From Streptomyces flavotricini (GTDB lineage Bacteria > Actinomycetota > Actinomycetes > Streptomycetales > Streptomycetaceae), in the NCBI RefSeq assembly GCF_020639365.1, contig NZ_JAINUL010000001.1, positions 7,757,632 through 7,821,631 on the forward strand: 64,000 bases of DNA, written 5' to 3'. The position numbers and the translations under genes were made by a program. The notes under the pieces are model-generated. The model had not been told where the DNA came from, did not search any database, and saw only the letters and a program-made list of their open reading frames with translations. This document shows positions 17,047-24,803 of this stretch, one piece after another (position 1 is the first letter of the stretch; every line of letters begins with the position of its first letter).

Positions 17047-17201
17047 CCGGCCCGACCACGTTCTCAGCGTCCACGGATCGCGTCTCCGAATTCTCCTGGT
17101 GGGGGCGGTGCTCCGCCACCTCCACCGTGCCCGCGCGGCCTGCCGGCGTATCGCACGACGACGGCCTTTTGATGCGTTTCATACGGTTCCCGCCCGTGCG
17201 C

Positions 17202-17249
17202 GTCAGCGGGACGTCAGGGTTTCCGTTTCCGGTGTCAGAAGAGCGTCAG
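17202..17249 (+). promoter_or_regulatory. Helically phased GTCAG direct repeats
   Basis: GTCAG occurs at 17202, 17213, 17234 and 17245, giving spacings of 11, 21 and 11 bases, that is one, two and one helical turns. Direct repeats at 11-base period are the usual sites of OmpR/PhoB-family response regulators. They end 34 bases before the membrane-protein start at 17283 and lie beside the kinase remnant. The regulator is unknown. Confidence 0.5.
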
Positions 17250-17282
17250 AGAAGCGGTCCGGTGCCCGCCCGCCGGCGTTCC

Positions 17283-17807
17283 ATGGGCCGCATGCCCGGA
17301 CCGAAGCACGTGGAGGACCGCGACTGGCGGGGAGACGCGCAGGCCGCAGCCGGTATCTCCGTACTGTTCCCAGGACTGCTCGTCGCCGTCGACGCGGCGG
17401 CCGGCTGCACCCACTGGCAGCGCGTGCTGCTGTGGACGGCCCTCGGCCTGACGCTGTTCGCCGTCCTGTGGCCCACCCGTGTCCGTGCCGCCCCGGGCCT
17501 GCTCACGACGCGGGGACTGCTCCACCGCCGCCGCGTCCACACCGACCGGCTCGTCTCGGTCGCCTGGCACGACGGCGTCGCGCAGCGCCTGGTCCTGAGG
17601 GACCTCGACGGCAATCGGCTGGAGGTCGATCCGAGGGTCTTCGCGGCGAACCCGGCGCTGTGGCACCTGTTCGAGCAGGGCGTCCGCGCGAGCCTGTCCC
17701 TGGGCACCGTGACGGAAGGCTCGGACCCGCTGCGGCGGCTCTCGCGCCTCATCGACCGGCAGACCGTCACCACGGTCTTCAAGGTGTCAGGCCTGGACCA
17801 CCGCTGA
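17283..17807 (+). CDS. Small two-TM membrane protein
   Basis: A protein of 174 residues (171 if ATG 17292 is used). A short charged N-terminus (HVEDRDWRGD) is followed by two membrane segments (about 20-37 and 43-60) and then a cytoplasmic domain with an LLTTRGLLHRRRVHTDRLVSVAWHDG strand pattern reminiscent of bacterial PH-like domains. I do not recognise the family by name. There is no clear ribosome binding site at either ATG. The phased GTCAG repeats directly upstream suggest two-component control. The stretch before 17283 is open but lacks coding features. Confidence 0.6.
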   Translation: MGRMPGPKHVEDRDWRGDAQAAAGISVLFPGLLVAVDAAAGCTHWQRVLLWTALGLTLFAVLWPTRVRAAPGLLTTRGLLHRRRVHTDRLVSVAWHDGVAQRLVLRDLDGNRLEVDPRVFAANPALWHLFEQGVRASLSLGTVTEGSDPLRRLSRLIDRQTVTTVFKVSGLDHR

Positions 17808-17859
17808 CGGGCCGTGGGGTGTCCGTCTCCCCCCGGGTGTCCGCGAGAGCGGCCCGCCC

Positions 17860-17915
17860 CTGCCGTACGCGGCCTGCCGTACGCGGCCTGCCGTACGCGG
17901 CCTGCCGTACGCGGC
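17860..17915 (+). repeat. Four perfect 14-bp tandem repeats
   Basis: CTGCCGTACGCGGC is repeated exactly four times (17860-17873, 17874-17887, 17888-17901, 17902-17915), each copy holding the palindrome CGTACG. The array lies in the 155-base gap between convergent genes. It has no spacers and no coding role that I can see. Confidence 0.85.
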
Positions 17916-17962
17916 CGGGGGCAAGCCGACTGCCATCGGCGGCGGCAGGCCTTCACGGCCCG

Positions 17963-18757
17963 CTAGAGGCGGTCCGGCGGCACGGCCGCGTACCACTCCC
18001 GCAGTGCGCCGATCACCGGGTCGCCGGGGCGCAAGCACACGTCGTCTACGGCCGCCAGCGCCCGTACGCCGAAGCCCGTGCTCGTCGCGAACGCAGCCCG
18101 CATCGAGCGCAGCCGGGAGTCCGTCACCGGAGCCGTGACCTGAGCGGTCCCCGCGGCCCGCAGGAGCCGCATCGTCGTCCCGGGCAGTACCTCGGCCTCG
18201 GGCCACACCACCGTCCCGGCCTCGTCCACGAAGCCGATGTTCCACGTGCAGCCCTCGGAGACCAGCCCGTCCGCACCGGTGAACAGCACGTCGTCGAAGC
18301 CGGCGAGCCGGGCCGCCCGCCGCAGCCGCAACTGCCCGAACAGCGCCACGTGCTTCACCGACGGCATGTCCCGCCGGAAGGGGAGCCGCTGCACGCGCAG
18401 CGGCGGCAGCGGCCGGTCGGCGGCGCCCGCGGCGGCCGGCCGGGTCGTCACCAGCACGCCAGGCCGCCCCGTACGGTCGGGGGCCGTCAGCTCCAGGTCG
18501 GGGTCGAAGACCGTGACCCGCACCATGAGCGCCCCGGCCCGCCCGCCGGCTTCCCTCCGTACGCACTCCCGCACCCATTCGGCATCCAGCTCCGCGCCGA
18601 ACACCGCACGGCAGTCCGCGACCAGCCGGGCGAGGTGGAGGGCCAGCCCCCGCACCCCGCCGTCCTCCACCCGCATGGTGGTGAAATGGCCGTAATTGGT
18701 CAGCGCGAGGGCCTGGAGGGCCTCGGGAGAGGCGGAGGAGCCGTTCAGGGTTGCCAT
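17963..18757 (-). CDS. Class IV aminotransferase
   Basis: A 264-residue fold-type IV PLP enzyme (branched-chain aminotransferase / aminodeoxychorismate lyase / D-amino-acid aminotransferase group). The likely PLP lysine is in MPSVKHVALFGQ, and the cofactor-phosphate and exit motifs VSEGCTWNIGFVD and LPGTTMRLL are in place. The start ATG (18757, MATLNG) has no strong ribosome binding site, so initiation may be leaderless or weak. It lies 89 bases downstream of the chloride-channel gene on the same strand. Which amino acid or aminodeoxychorismate it handles cannot be told from the sequence. Confidence 0.8.
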   Translation of the reverse strand: MATLNGSSASPEALQALALTNYGHFTTMRVEDGGVRGLALHLARLVADCRAVFGAELDAEWVRECVRREAGGRAGALMVRVTVFDPDLELTAPDRTGRPGVLVTTRPAAAGAADRPLPPLRVQRLPFRRDMPSVKHVALFGQLRLRRAARLAGFDDVLFTGADGLVSEGCTWNIGFVDEAGTVVWPEAEVLPGTTMRLLRAAGTAQVTAPVTDSRLRSMRAAFATSTGFGVRALAAVDDVCLRPGDPVIGALREWYAAVPPDRL

Positions 18758-18846
18758 ACGGGCAGTCTGCACGTCGTGGCCCTGCCTCCGGGAGCCCCGG
18801 CCCTGCGGCCGTTCACCGGCATCGGTCTCAGCGGCCCGGCGGGCCG

Positions 18847-20241
18847 CTACGGGGCCGGCACCGCGGGGCGGTGCATACGGCCGACGGGCGGGATCGCCGG
18901 GCCGGGCGGCAGGAGCTCGATCGTCACGAGCGCCACGACGGTGGCGAGGATCGCCACCGGGATCATCTCCGTGCTGCCCAGTACGAGCACGACGAGCACC
19001 ACGCTGCTGACCGGCAGCCGCAGCGCGCTCACGGTGGCGGCGGCCATGCCGGCCGCCAGCCCGGCGCCGACGCCGAACCCCGCCAGCGGCGAGCAGAGCA
19101 CGCCCGCTGCGGCGCCGAGGAACAGCGACGGGAAGATGGGACCGCCCCGCAGACTGCCCAGGCACAGGGAGAAGGCCGCGCCCTTGCAGAGGAGCACGGC
19201 GATCAGCGCGCCCACGCCCCAGGCGTGCGGGTCACCGGCCAGCTGGGCCAGCGTGTTCTGGCCCGAGGAGGCCACGTCCACGGGGGAGCGGCCGGTGCCC
19301 AGGGAGTAGGCGGCGGCGCAGGCGCCGGCGGCGAGCGCGCAGAGGGCGGTGACGGTCAGCGGCCGCCTGGCGACCCGGACGGCGGTGAGCCGGCCGCCGT
19401 ACTGGACCAGGTGAACGCCGACCGCGAGGGCGGCGGCGAGGAGGATCGACCAGAGCACGTCGCCGGCGTCCAGGCGGGGGAACTGGACGCCCGAGGGCTC
19501 CTTCAGCGACAGGTCGCCGGTCTTCAGTCCGGTCCAGTGGCCGAATCCGGTGAACACGAGCGAGCCGATGCCGCTCGCCAGCAGCGCGGGCAGCATGACG
19601 GCGAACAACTGGGGGCCTCCCACGCCCACGACCTCCATGAGCAGCACCGCGCCGATCAGCGGATTGCCGAAAATGGTGGCGATCGCCGCGGCGGATCCGG
19701 CCGCGCCCAGCAGCGCGGTGCTCATCGGTGTCTCCGGCGTGCCGGTGAGGTGCCGCAGACCGATCGCGAGCCCGCCGCCCAGCGCGATGAGCGGGGCCTC
19801 GGGGCCGAGTGTGGCACCGAGCGGGAGGCTGAACACGGCTGCGAGGACCACTCCGGGCAGGGCCGCGGCTCCGGGACCGCCCGCGTGCAGGCCGGAGGCG
19901 GGGACGTGCCCTCCGGCCCCGGGGAGCCGGGTGACGATCTGCCCGACGCAGACACCCGACAGGAGCAGGAGCGGCAGGGGCCACCACCAGGGCGGAGTGT
20001 CGTGGCCGAGGGCATGCGGCAGGTCAACCCAGACCAGGCCCTCCAGTGTCTGCAGCCCGGCGAGGAACCAGAACGCGGCCAGCGAGACCGGGATGCCGAT
20101 GAGTCCGCAGAACACCAGCGTCTTGCGGTACCCGGGAGTCCGGATCAGCTCGCCGAGCTTCTGGGCTTCCGCGGGCCGCGACGGCGGCTGCGGACCAGGA
20201 CCCGGACCCCGATTCGGACTCGGCTGCGTCGGCTGCGTCAT
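18847..20241 (-). CDS. ClC-family chloride channel/antiporter
   Basis: A 464-residue integral membrane protein with about ten helices. Signature ClC segments are present in order: GAGGHVPASG (equivalent of GSGIP), LGPEAPLIALGGG (equivalent of GxEGP) and GGPIFPSLFLGA (GxFxP). The canonical gating Glu of GREGP corresponds to Glu in LGPEAP with altered context, so transport versus channel mode is uncertain. A Pro-rich 25-residue N-terminal tail precedes the first helix. It is the last gene of a same-strand run with the SHOCT and DUF6325 genes upstream, consistent with an osmotic or acid stress group. Confidence 0.82.
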   Translation of the reverse strand: MTQPTQPSPNRGPGPGPQPPSRPAEAQKLGELIRTPGYRKTLVFCGLIGIPVSLAAFWFLAGLQTLEGLVWVDLPHALGHDTPPWWWPLPLLLLSGVCVGQIVTRLPGAGGHVPASGLHAGGPGAAALPGVVLAAVFSLPLGATLGPEAPLIALGGGLAIGLRHLTGTPETPMSTALLGAAGSAAAIATIFGNPLIGAVLLMEVVGVGGPQLFAVMLPALLASGIGSLVFTGFGHWTGLKTGDLSLKEPSGVQFPRLDAGDVLWSILLAAALAVGVHLVQYGGRLTAVRVARRPLTVTALCALAAGACAAAYSLGTGRSPVDVASSGQNTLAQLAGDPHAWGVGALIAVLLCKGAAFSLCLGSLRGGPIFPSLFLGAAAGVLCSPLAGFGVGAGLAAGMAAATVSALRLPVSSVVLVVLVLGSTEMIPVAILATVVALVTIELLPPGPAIPPVGRMHRPAVPAP

Positions 20242-20298
20242 GGGGCCGTTCCTTCCCTCCCCCGTCCCTCACCGGTGCGTCCGGCACAGGGTGCTCCG

Positions 20299-20583
20299 TC
20301 AGCCGAGGAGCCGACGCTTCTGCTCGGCGAATTCCTCCTCGGTCAGCACTCCCTGCTCCTTGAGGGTGCTGAGCTGCTTGAGCTGGTCGATCCTCGTGCT
20401 CATGTCATCGGCGGCAGGGGCCGGCGGCGGAGGAGGGGGAGGGGGCGGCGGCGCGGCCTCGGCCTGCGGCGCCTCTTGCTGCGCCCAACGGCCCGCCTGC
20501 CGCCGGGACACCCGGTTGGACACGGCGGTTGCGGTGCCGGCGACGACGGCCGTACGGGCGACTCCGCGAAGAAGTCCGGGCAT
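20299..20583 (-). CDS. SHOCT-domain protein
   Basis: A 94-residue protein. The N-terminal third is basic (LLRGVARTAVVAGTATAV) and may touch the membrane, followed by a run of about 11 prolines and a C-terminal SHOCT motif (IDQLKQLSTLKEQGVLTEEEFAEQK), a short oligomerisation helix pair. ATG 20583 is preferred because GGAG ends 9 bases upstream; the in-frame ATG at 20592 has GGAG directly abutting it. It sits between the ClC channel and DUF6325 genes, in the same direction. A second SHOCT protein is encoded at 27908. Confidence 0.8.
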   Translation of the reverse strand: MPGLLRGVARTAVVAGTATAVSNRVSRRQAGRWAQQEAPQAEAAPPPPPPPPPPAPAADDMSTRIDQLKQLSTLKEQGVLTEEEFAEQKRRLLG

Positions 20584-20628
20584 GGTGCTCATCTCCAGGG
20601 GTGCGGTGAAGCGGGGCTGCGGCCGTCG

Positions 20629-21102
20629 TCACTCGTCGTCGGGCCGTACGTCCATGGCCTCCAGCGAGGCGAGCAGCGCCTGCACGGGAATCCGGCCGGC
20701 GGCCACGAGCTGTGCGCCTCCGCGCCGCAGCTCACGGGCGAACGGCGCCGCCCACGTGTTCTCGTACACGATGATCCCGGCCGAGTTCCCGGGTTCCAGC
20801 GCGGCGCCTGCGTCGTCGATGTCGCTCTGGTCCAGCAGGCCGGACGAGGCTCCTTCGAAGACCGAAAGGTCGACCTCGCCACCGAAGTCGTTCAGCTCCA
20901 CCGCCGTCACCGAGCCGTCCAGGTCCTTGCGGACGAAGACGAGGTCGAAGATGCGGATGATGCCGCGATCGACGAGGTCGACGAGCATGGGGAGTCCCTT
21001 GCCGGTCATCCGGTTGCCCGGGAACTCGATCACGACGTAGTCCACCGGACCCATGTCGTCGATGTCGCCGAGCCCGCCTGATTCCTCGACCTCGCTGCTC
21101 AT
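20629..21102 (-). CDS. DUF6325-family protein
   Basis: A 157-residue acidic protein (MGPVDYVVIEFPGNRMTG, then DLVFVRKDLDGSVTAVEL) that I recognise as the DUF6325 type, regularly found beside SHOCT-domain genes in actinomycetes. The ending LVAAGRIPVQALLASLEAM is characteristic. AGGAG lies 5 bases before the ATG. It is followed 45 bases later by the SHOCT gene, so both are probably one unit transcribed leftward from the 182-base gap at 21103-21284. No biochemical role is known; a membrane or stress-linked role is guesswork from neighbours. Confidence 0.75.
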   Translation of the reverse strand: MSSEVEESGGLGDIDDMGPVDYVVIEFPGNRMTGKGLPMLVDLVDRGIIRIFDLVFVRKDLDGSVTAVELNDFGGEVDLSVFEGASSGLLDQSDIDDAGAALEPGNSAGIIVYENTWAAPFARELRRGGAQLVAAGRIPVQALLASLEAMDVRPDDE

Positions 21103-21284
21103 GGCTGCTCCTGTCGCGCTGGGGGAGGGAAGACGTCGTGCCGGCCGCGGTCCGCGGGCGCCGGGCTCCGGCACGCGGTGGGCAGGAGGGACGTCGCCTA
21201 AGCCCATTCCAGCACCGCGCACGCACCTGCGCACATCCGGAAGGTCCACCTGCGGGGCGAGCCGGACCGCCGGCGGTCAGGTGG

Positions 21285-21977
21285 TCAGCCGGTCAGCTGG
21301 TAGATGCTCTTGCCGGTCAGCCACAGGCCGAGCACCAGGCAGATGACGACGATCGCCTGCTGCTGGTGACCCTCCAGCCAGCCGCGCAGCCGCATCAACC
21401 GGTCGTGCGCGACCTCGGGTGCGAACACGATGTACAGCTCGGCGGCCAGCAGGCTGGCGGTCGCGAGGAAACAGAAGCCGAACAGGGCCACATAGGTGGA
21501 CGTGTGCGAAGTGTTCGCCTCGAGCACGGTCGTCGCGCCCGCCGCGACCAGGCCCCACGGCTGGACGAGCACGGCCAGTCCCGCGGCCGCCCAGAGCGAG
21601 CCCGGGTCCTTGCGGGAGTCCGTGCTGTCGGAGGGTCCGCCCGGTACGTCGGGGCCGAGCGGGGTGGCGGAGCCGGTCGGCGGTGCGCCCGCATTCATGA
21701 GGCGGCGGCGATGGAGCCCGTAGAACACCAGCCCCAGTCCGATGACCAGCTTGGCCGCCAGCCCCGCGATGCCGGGCGGGGAGCGCGGCGGCGGTGGCTG
21801 GCCGTCCGTCACGGTGAGCACGATCGCGATCACCGCCACGAGGCAGGCGAGCCAGGCCAGGATGAAGACGAGGCCCTTCCACACGCCCCTGGCGGAGGAC
21901 ACCACGAGCGCGAAGGCCATGATGGGCAGCGGGTCGACGGTGATGGCCAGGGCGATGAGCAAGAGGTCGAGGACCAT
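21285..21977 (-). CDS. GAP (Sap) family membrane protein
   Basis: A 230-residue protein with about six membrane helices and a hydrophilic central loop (about 95-125). The opening LLLIALAITVDPLPIMAFALVVSS and the PWGLVAAGA segment fit the GAP family, whose mycobacterial member Sap is needed for sulfolipid-1 addressing. A lipid-transport or lipid-handling role in the membrane is therefore likely. It is divergent from the YihY/BrkB gene across a 173-base gap. No partner lipid genes are nearby. Confidence 0.7.
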   Translation of the reverse strand: MVLDLLLIALAITVDPLPIMAFALVVSSARGVWKGLVFILAWLACLVAVIAIVLTVTDGQPPPPRSPPGIAGLAAKLVIGLGLVFYGLHRRRLMNAGAPPTGSATPLGPDVPGGPSDSTDSRKDPGSLWAAAGLAVLVQPWGLVAAGATTVLEANTSHTSTYVALFGFCFLATASLLAAELYIVFAPEVAHDRLMRLRGWLEGHQQQAIVVICLVLGLWLTGKSIYQLTG

Positions 21978-22150
21978 GGCGCCCCAATCGTGTGCGAGGT
22001 ACGACACTACGCACGGGTCCGGGCCCCGACACCTTTTCGCCTCCGTTCGGCGGACGGGTGAGGGGCGGGCGAAGGGCGGCCGGTACGAGGCGTTCGAGAT
22101 GCCGCCCCCGGCCGCGTCCTTCAACCTGGACGCACACGAAGGAGACCGCG

Positions 22151-22234
22151 ATGACGACGACTTGCCCACCGGCCCCGGCGCCGGCGTCGAGCCGTCCGTC
22201 GTCCCCTGCGCCCGCTCCCGCCCCGGTGTGCTGA
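22151..22234 (+). CDS. 27-residue leader ORF, coupled to the next gene
   Basis: The ORF has the best ribosome binding site in the area (AAGGAG 22139-22144, 6 bases before ATG 22151) and encodes a Pro/Ala/Ser-rich peptide beginning MTTTCPP and ending APVC. Its TGA (22232-22234) overlaps the ATG of the YihY-like gene by one base. The downstream ATG has no site of its own, so it probably relies on translational coupling. It may be a leader peptide, or the true N-terminus of the next gene displaced by a frameshift. Confidence 0.5.
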   Translation: MTTTCPPAPAPASSRPSSPAPAPAPVC

Positions 22235-23148
22235 TGGCCTCCGGCAAGAGCGGGCGCGCCGTCCTGCGGTCCGCGTGGTGGCGATCGCGCTCGCAGCGGA
22301 CGGCGGCCAAGGCCCGGCGGCTCCAGCGCCGGGCCGAGACCCGGTTTCCGGTGATCACCCACGTCGCCGAGCGCATGGTGGCGGTGAACATCTTCGACTC
22401 CGCGACCCGCCTCGCCGCGCAGTGCTTCCTGACCGCCGTTCCCCTGGTCTTCGTCGTCGCGTCGGTCGCCCCGGAGCGCGTACGACAGCAGATGGCCGCA
22501 TCGATCCGTGCGGTGTTCGGGCTCAACGGCGAGGCGAGCGACCAGCTGTCCGCCATTTTCCGCAGCTCCGACGCGGAGCTCCAGAACGCCGTGGGCGTGG
22601 TCGGCTCCCTGATGGTGCTGCTGTCCGCGACCGCCGTGAGCCGCGCCATGCAGCGCCTGTGCAAGCGCGCGTGGGAGATTCCGCGCGCCGGGGCGCGGAT
22701 CGCGGTCTGGCGCTGGCTCGCCTGGATCGCCGTCTGGATAGGTCTGCTGGTCGTGCAGGAACCGGTGCGCAGCGGGTTCGGCGTCGGGCTCTGGCTGGGT
22801 GTCCCCCTCACGTTCGTCTTCCAGACGCTGGTGTGGTGGTGGACCCAGCACCTCCTGCTGGGCCGCCTCGTCGGCTGGATGCCCCTGCTGCCGGGTGCCC
22901 TGATCACCGCCGGCGCGATGACAGCCCTGTCGGTCACCGCCGGTTTCTACATGCCGCGCGCCCTCAACCGGGCGCTGAGCGAGTACGGTTCGGCCGGCTC
23001 GATCTTCGTCCTGCTGTCGTGGCTGATCGTGCTGTGCGTGGCCATCGCGGGTGGTGTCACCGTGGGCGCCGTCCTGGCCCAGGAGCCGTACTCCGCCCGG
23101 TGGCTGGGCAGTCCGCCGCCGAGCCGGGAGCGGATGGAGCGGGACTGA
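22234..23148 (+). CDS. YihY/BrkB-family membrane protein
   Basis: A 304-residue protein of the YihY/virulence factor BrkB family, once mis-named RNase BN. It has an N-terminal amphipathic, Arg-rich stretch and about six membrane helices (AAQCFLTAVPLVFVVA; VVGSLMVLLSATAVS; WIAVWIGLLVV; LPGALITAGAMTALSV; IFVLLSWLIVLCVAIAGG), with the family-typical YGSAGSIFVLLSWL segment near the end. The start relies on coupling to the leader ORF described at 22151. Function in actinomycetes is unresolved; transport or envelope roles are suggested. The DUF2252 gene follows after 104 bases. Confidence 0.78.
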   Translation: MASGKSGRAVLRSAWWRSRSQRTAAKARRLQRRAETRFPVITHVAERMVAVNIFDSATRLAAQCFLTAVPLVFVVASVAPERVRQQMAASIRAVFGLNGEASDQLSAIFRSSDAELQNAVGVVGSLMVLLSATAVSRAMQRLCKRAWEIPRAGARIAVWRWLAWIAVWIGLLVVQEPVRSGFGVGLWLGVPLTFVFQTLVWWWTQHLLLGRLVGWMPLLPGALITAGAMTALSVTAGFYMPRALNRALSEYGSAGSIFVLLSWLIVLCVAIAGGVTVGAVLAQEPYSARWLGSPPPSRERMERD

Positions 23149-23252
23149 GCTCCGGCGCTCCGGCGCCGCGCGGCGTCAAGCCGTACGGCAGCGCGGGGCC
23201 GGGGGTGCCATGCTGGGCAGCAGGGGCCCGAGCGGCCTGGAGGTCCACAGCG

Positions 23253-24674
23253 ATGGCAAAGCGTGCAGCGAAGACGGAGAACGGCGTGCAGCGGCTGTCC
23301 GTCGCGGAGCGGGTCGCCCGCGGCCGCGCCGCCCGGCGCCGGGCGCCCCGGTCCGGGCAGGGGGAATTCGAGCCGTCCGCGCAGCGGCGGAATCCGGTGG
23401 ACATCCTCGAAGGGCAGTCGGCCGGCCGGGTGCCGGAGCTGGTGCCGATCCGCTACGGGCGGATGTCGGAGTCACCGTTCCGCTTCTACCGGGGCGCCGC
23501 CGCCGTCATGGCCGCCGACCTGGCCCACACGCAGGACTCGGGCCTGCGGGTCCAAGCGTGCGGCGATGCGCACATGTTGAACTACGGCCTCCTGGGCACC
23601 CCGGAGCGGAACCTGCTGTTCGACCTCAACGATTTCGACGAGACACTGCCCGGACCGTGGGAGTGGGACGTCAAGCGGCTGGCCGTGAGCCTGGCCATCG
23701 CCGGCCGGGAGAACGGTTTCAGCGAGCGCGAGCGCGCCGTGATCGTCCAGTCCGCGGGCAGGTCCTACCGCGAGAGGATGCGCGAGTACGCCGTCATGCG
23801 CCACCTCGACGTCTGGTACGCGAGGGTCGACGCGGAGCAGCTCCAGACGCTGGGGGCGACCGAACTGCGCTCGCGCGGCCGCAAGCGCCTGGCCGAGGAA
23901 CTGGCCAAGGCGCGCGGGCGGGACAGCATGCAGGCCGCCGCGAAACTCACGGAGGTGGTGGCCGGGGAGCGACGGTTCCGGTCGATGCCGCCCTTGGTCA
24001 TGCCGCTCACGGAGCTGATGCCGGACAATCAGCGCGGCACGCTGGAGGATCAGATCCGCGACATGGTCGAACAGTACGGCCGGACCCTTCCCTCGGACCG
24101 GCGCCACCTGCTGCGGCAGTTCACCGTCGTCGACATGGCCCGCAAGGTGGTGGGCGTCGGCAGTGTGGGCACCCGGTGCTGGATCATCCTGCTCCTGGGC
24201 AGGGACGGCGAAGACCCGTTGATCCTCCAGGCCAAGGAGGCCGCAGAGTCCGTCCTCACCCCGTACGTCGGCGCCGGCGAGTACTCCATGCAGGGCGAGC
24301 GGGTGGTGGCGGGGCAGCGCCTGATGCAGGCGGCCAGCGACATCTTCCTGGGCTGGCACCGGGCGAAGGGCATCGACGGCCGTGAGCGGGACTTCTACGT
24401 CCGGCAGTTGCGGGACTGGAAGGGGAGCATCGAACCGGAACTCATGGCGCCGCGGGGCATGCAGGCGTTCGGCGACGTGTGCGCCGCCACCCTGGCCCGG
24501 GCACACGCCCGGTCCGGCGACCGGATCGGCATCGCCGCCTATCTGGGTGGCGGCGACGTGTTCGACCGGGCACTGGTGCGGTTCGCGGAGACCTACGCCG
24601 ACCTGAACGAGCGCGACCACCAGGCCCTGCTGGACGCGGTGGCCGCGGGCCGGCTGGCGGCGCAGACGGCGTGA
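23253..24674 (+). CDS. DUF2252 family protein
   Basis: A 473-residue soluble protein of the DUF2252 family. The segment GDAHMLN (about 104-110) followed by DLNDFDE (about 124-130) resembles the catalytic loop and metal motif of aminoglycoside-phosphotransferase-like kinases, so a small-molecule kinase fold is plausible but unproven. The N-terminus is very basic (RGRAARRRAPR). CTGGAGG lies about 8 bases before the ATG. The stop lies in the first copy of a 15-bp tandem repeat. It is flanked by membrane and export genes transcribed in the same direction. Confidence 0.78.
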   Translation: MAKRAAKTENGVQRLSVAERVARGRAARRRAPRSGQGEFEPSAQRRNPVDILEGQSAGRVPELVPIRYGRMSESPFRFYRGAAAVMAADLAHTQDSGLRVQACGDAHMLNYGLLGTPERNLLFDLNDFDETLPGPWEWDVKRLAVSLAIAGRENGFSERERAVIVQSAGRSYRERMREYAVMRHLDVWYARVDAEQLQTLGATELRSRGRKRLAEELAKARGRDSMQAAAKLTEVVAGERRFRSMPPLVMPLTELMPDNQRGTLEDQIRDMVEQYGRTLPSDRRHLLRQFTVVDMARKVVGVGSVGTRCWIILLLGRDGEDPLILQAKEAAESVLTPYVGAGEYSMQGERVVAGQRLMQAASDIFLGWHRAKGIDGRERDFYVRQLRDWKGSIEPELMAPRGMQAFGDVCAATLARAHARSGDRIGIAAYLGGGDVFDRALVRFAETYADLNERDHQALLDAVAAGRLAAQTA

Positions 24675-24717
24675 CCGCAGACGGCGTGACCGCAGACGGC
24701 GCGACCGCCGACGGGCG
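24661..24717 (+). repeat. 15-bp tandem repeat spanning a stop codon
   Basis: CGCAGACGGCGTGAC is present at 24661-24675 and 24676-24690, with a one-change copy at 24691-24705 and a partial copy to 24717. The first copy carries the last codons and TGA of the DUF2252 gene, and the second copy repeats the TGA in frame. The duplication therefore gives a back-up stop and looks like slippage at the gene end. Confidence 0.8.
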
Positions 24718-24803
24718 CCCCGCGCGCCCCGCCTCTGTGCCAGTCGGCTGAACCGACCGGCGAGGCGACACGCGGCTTTCCGTGACCGTGGGAGGCTCCG
24801 GTC

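Noticed and set aside
10839..17915. CRISPR arrays at the tandem repeats
   Set aside because: The repeats at 10839, 17860 (and 24661) are back to back without spacers, and there are no cas genes nearby.
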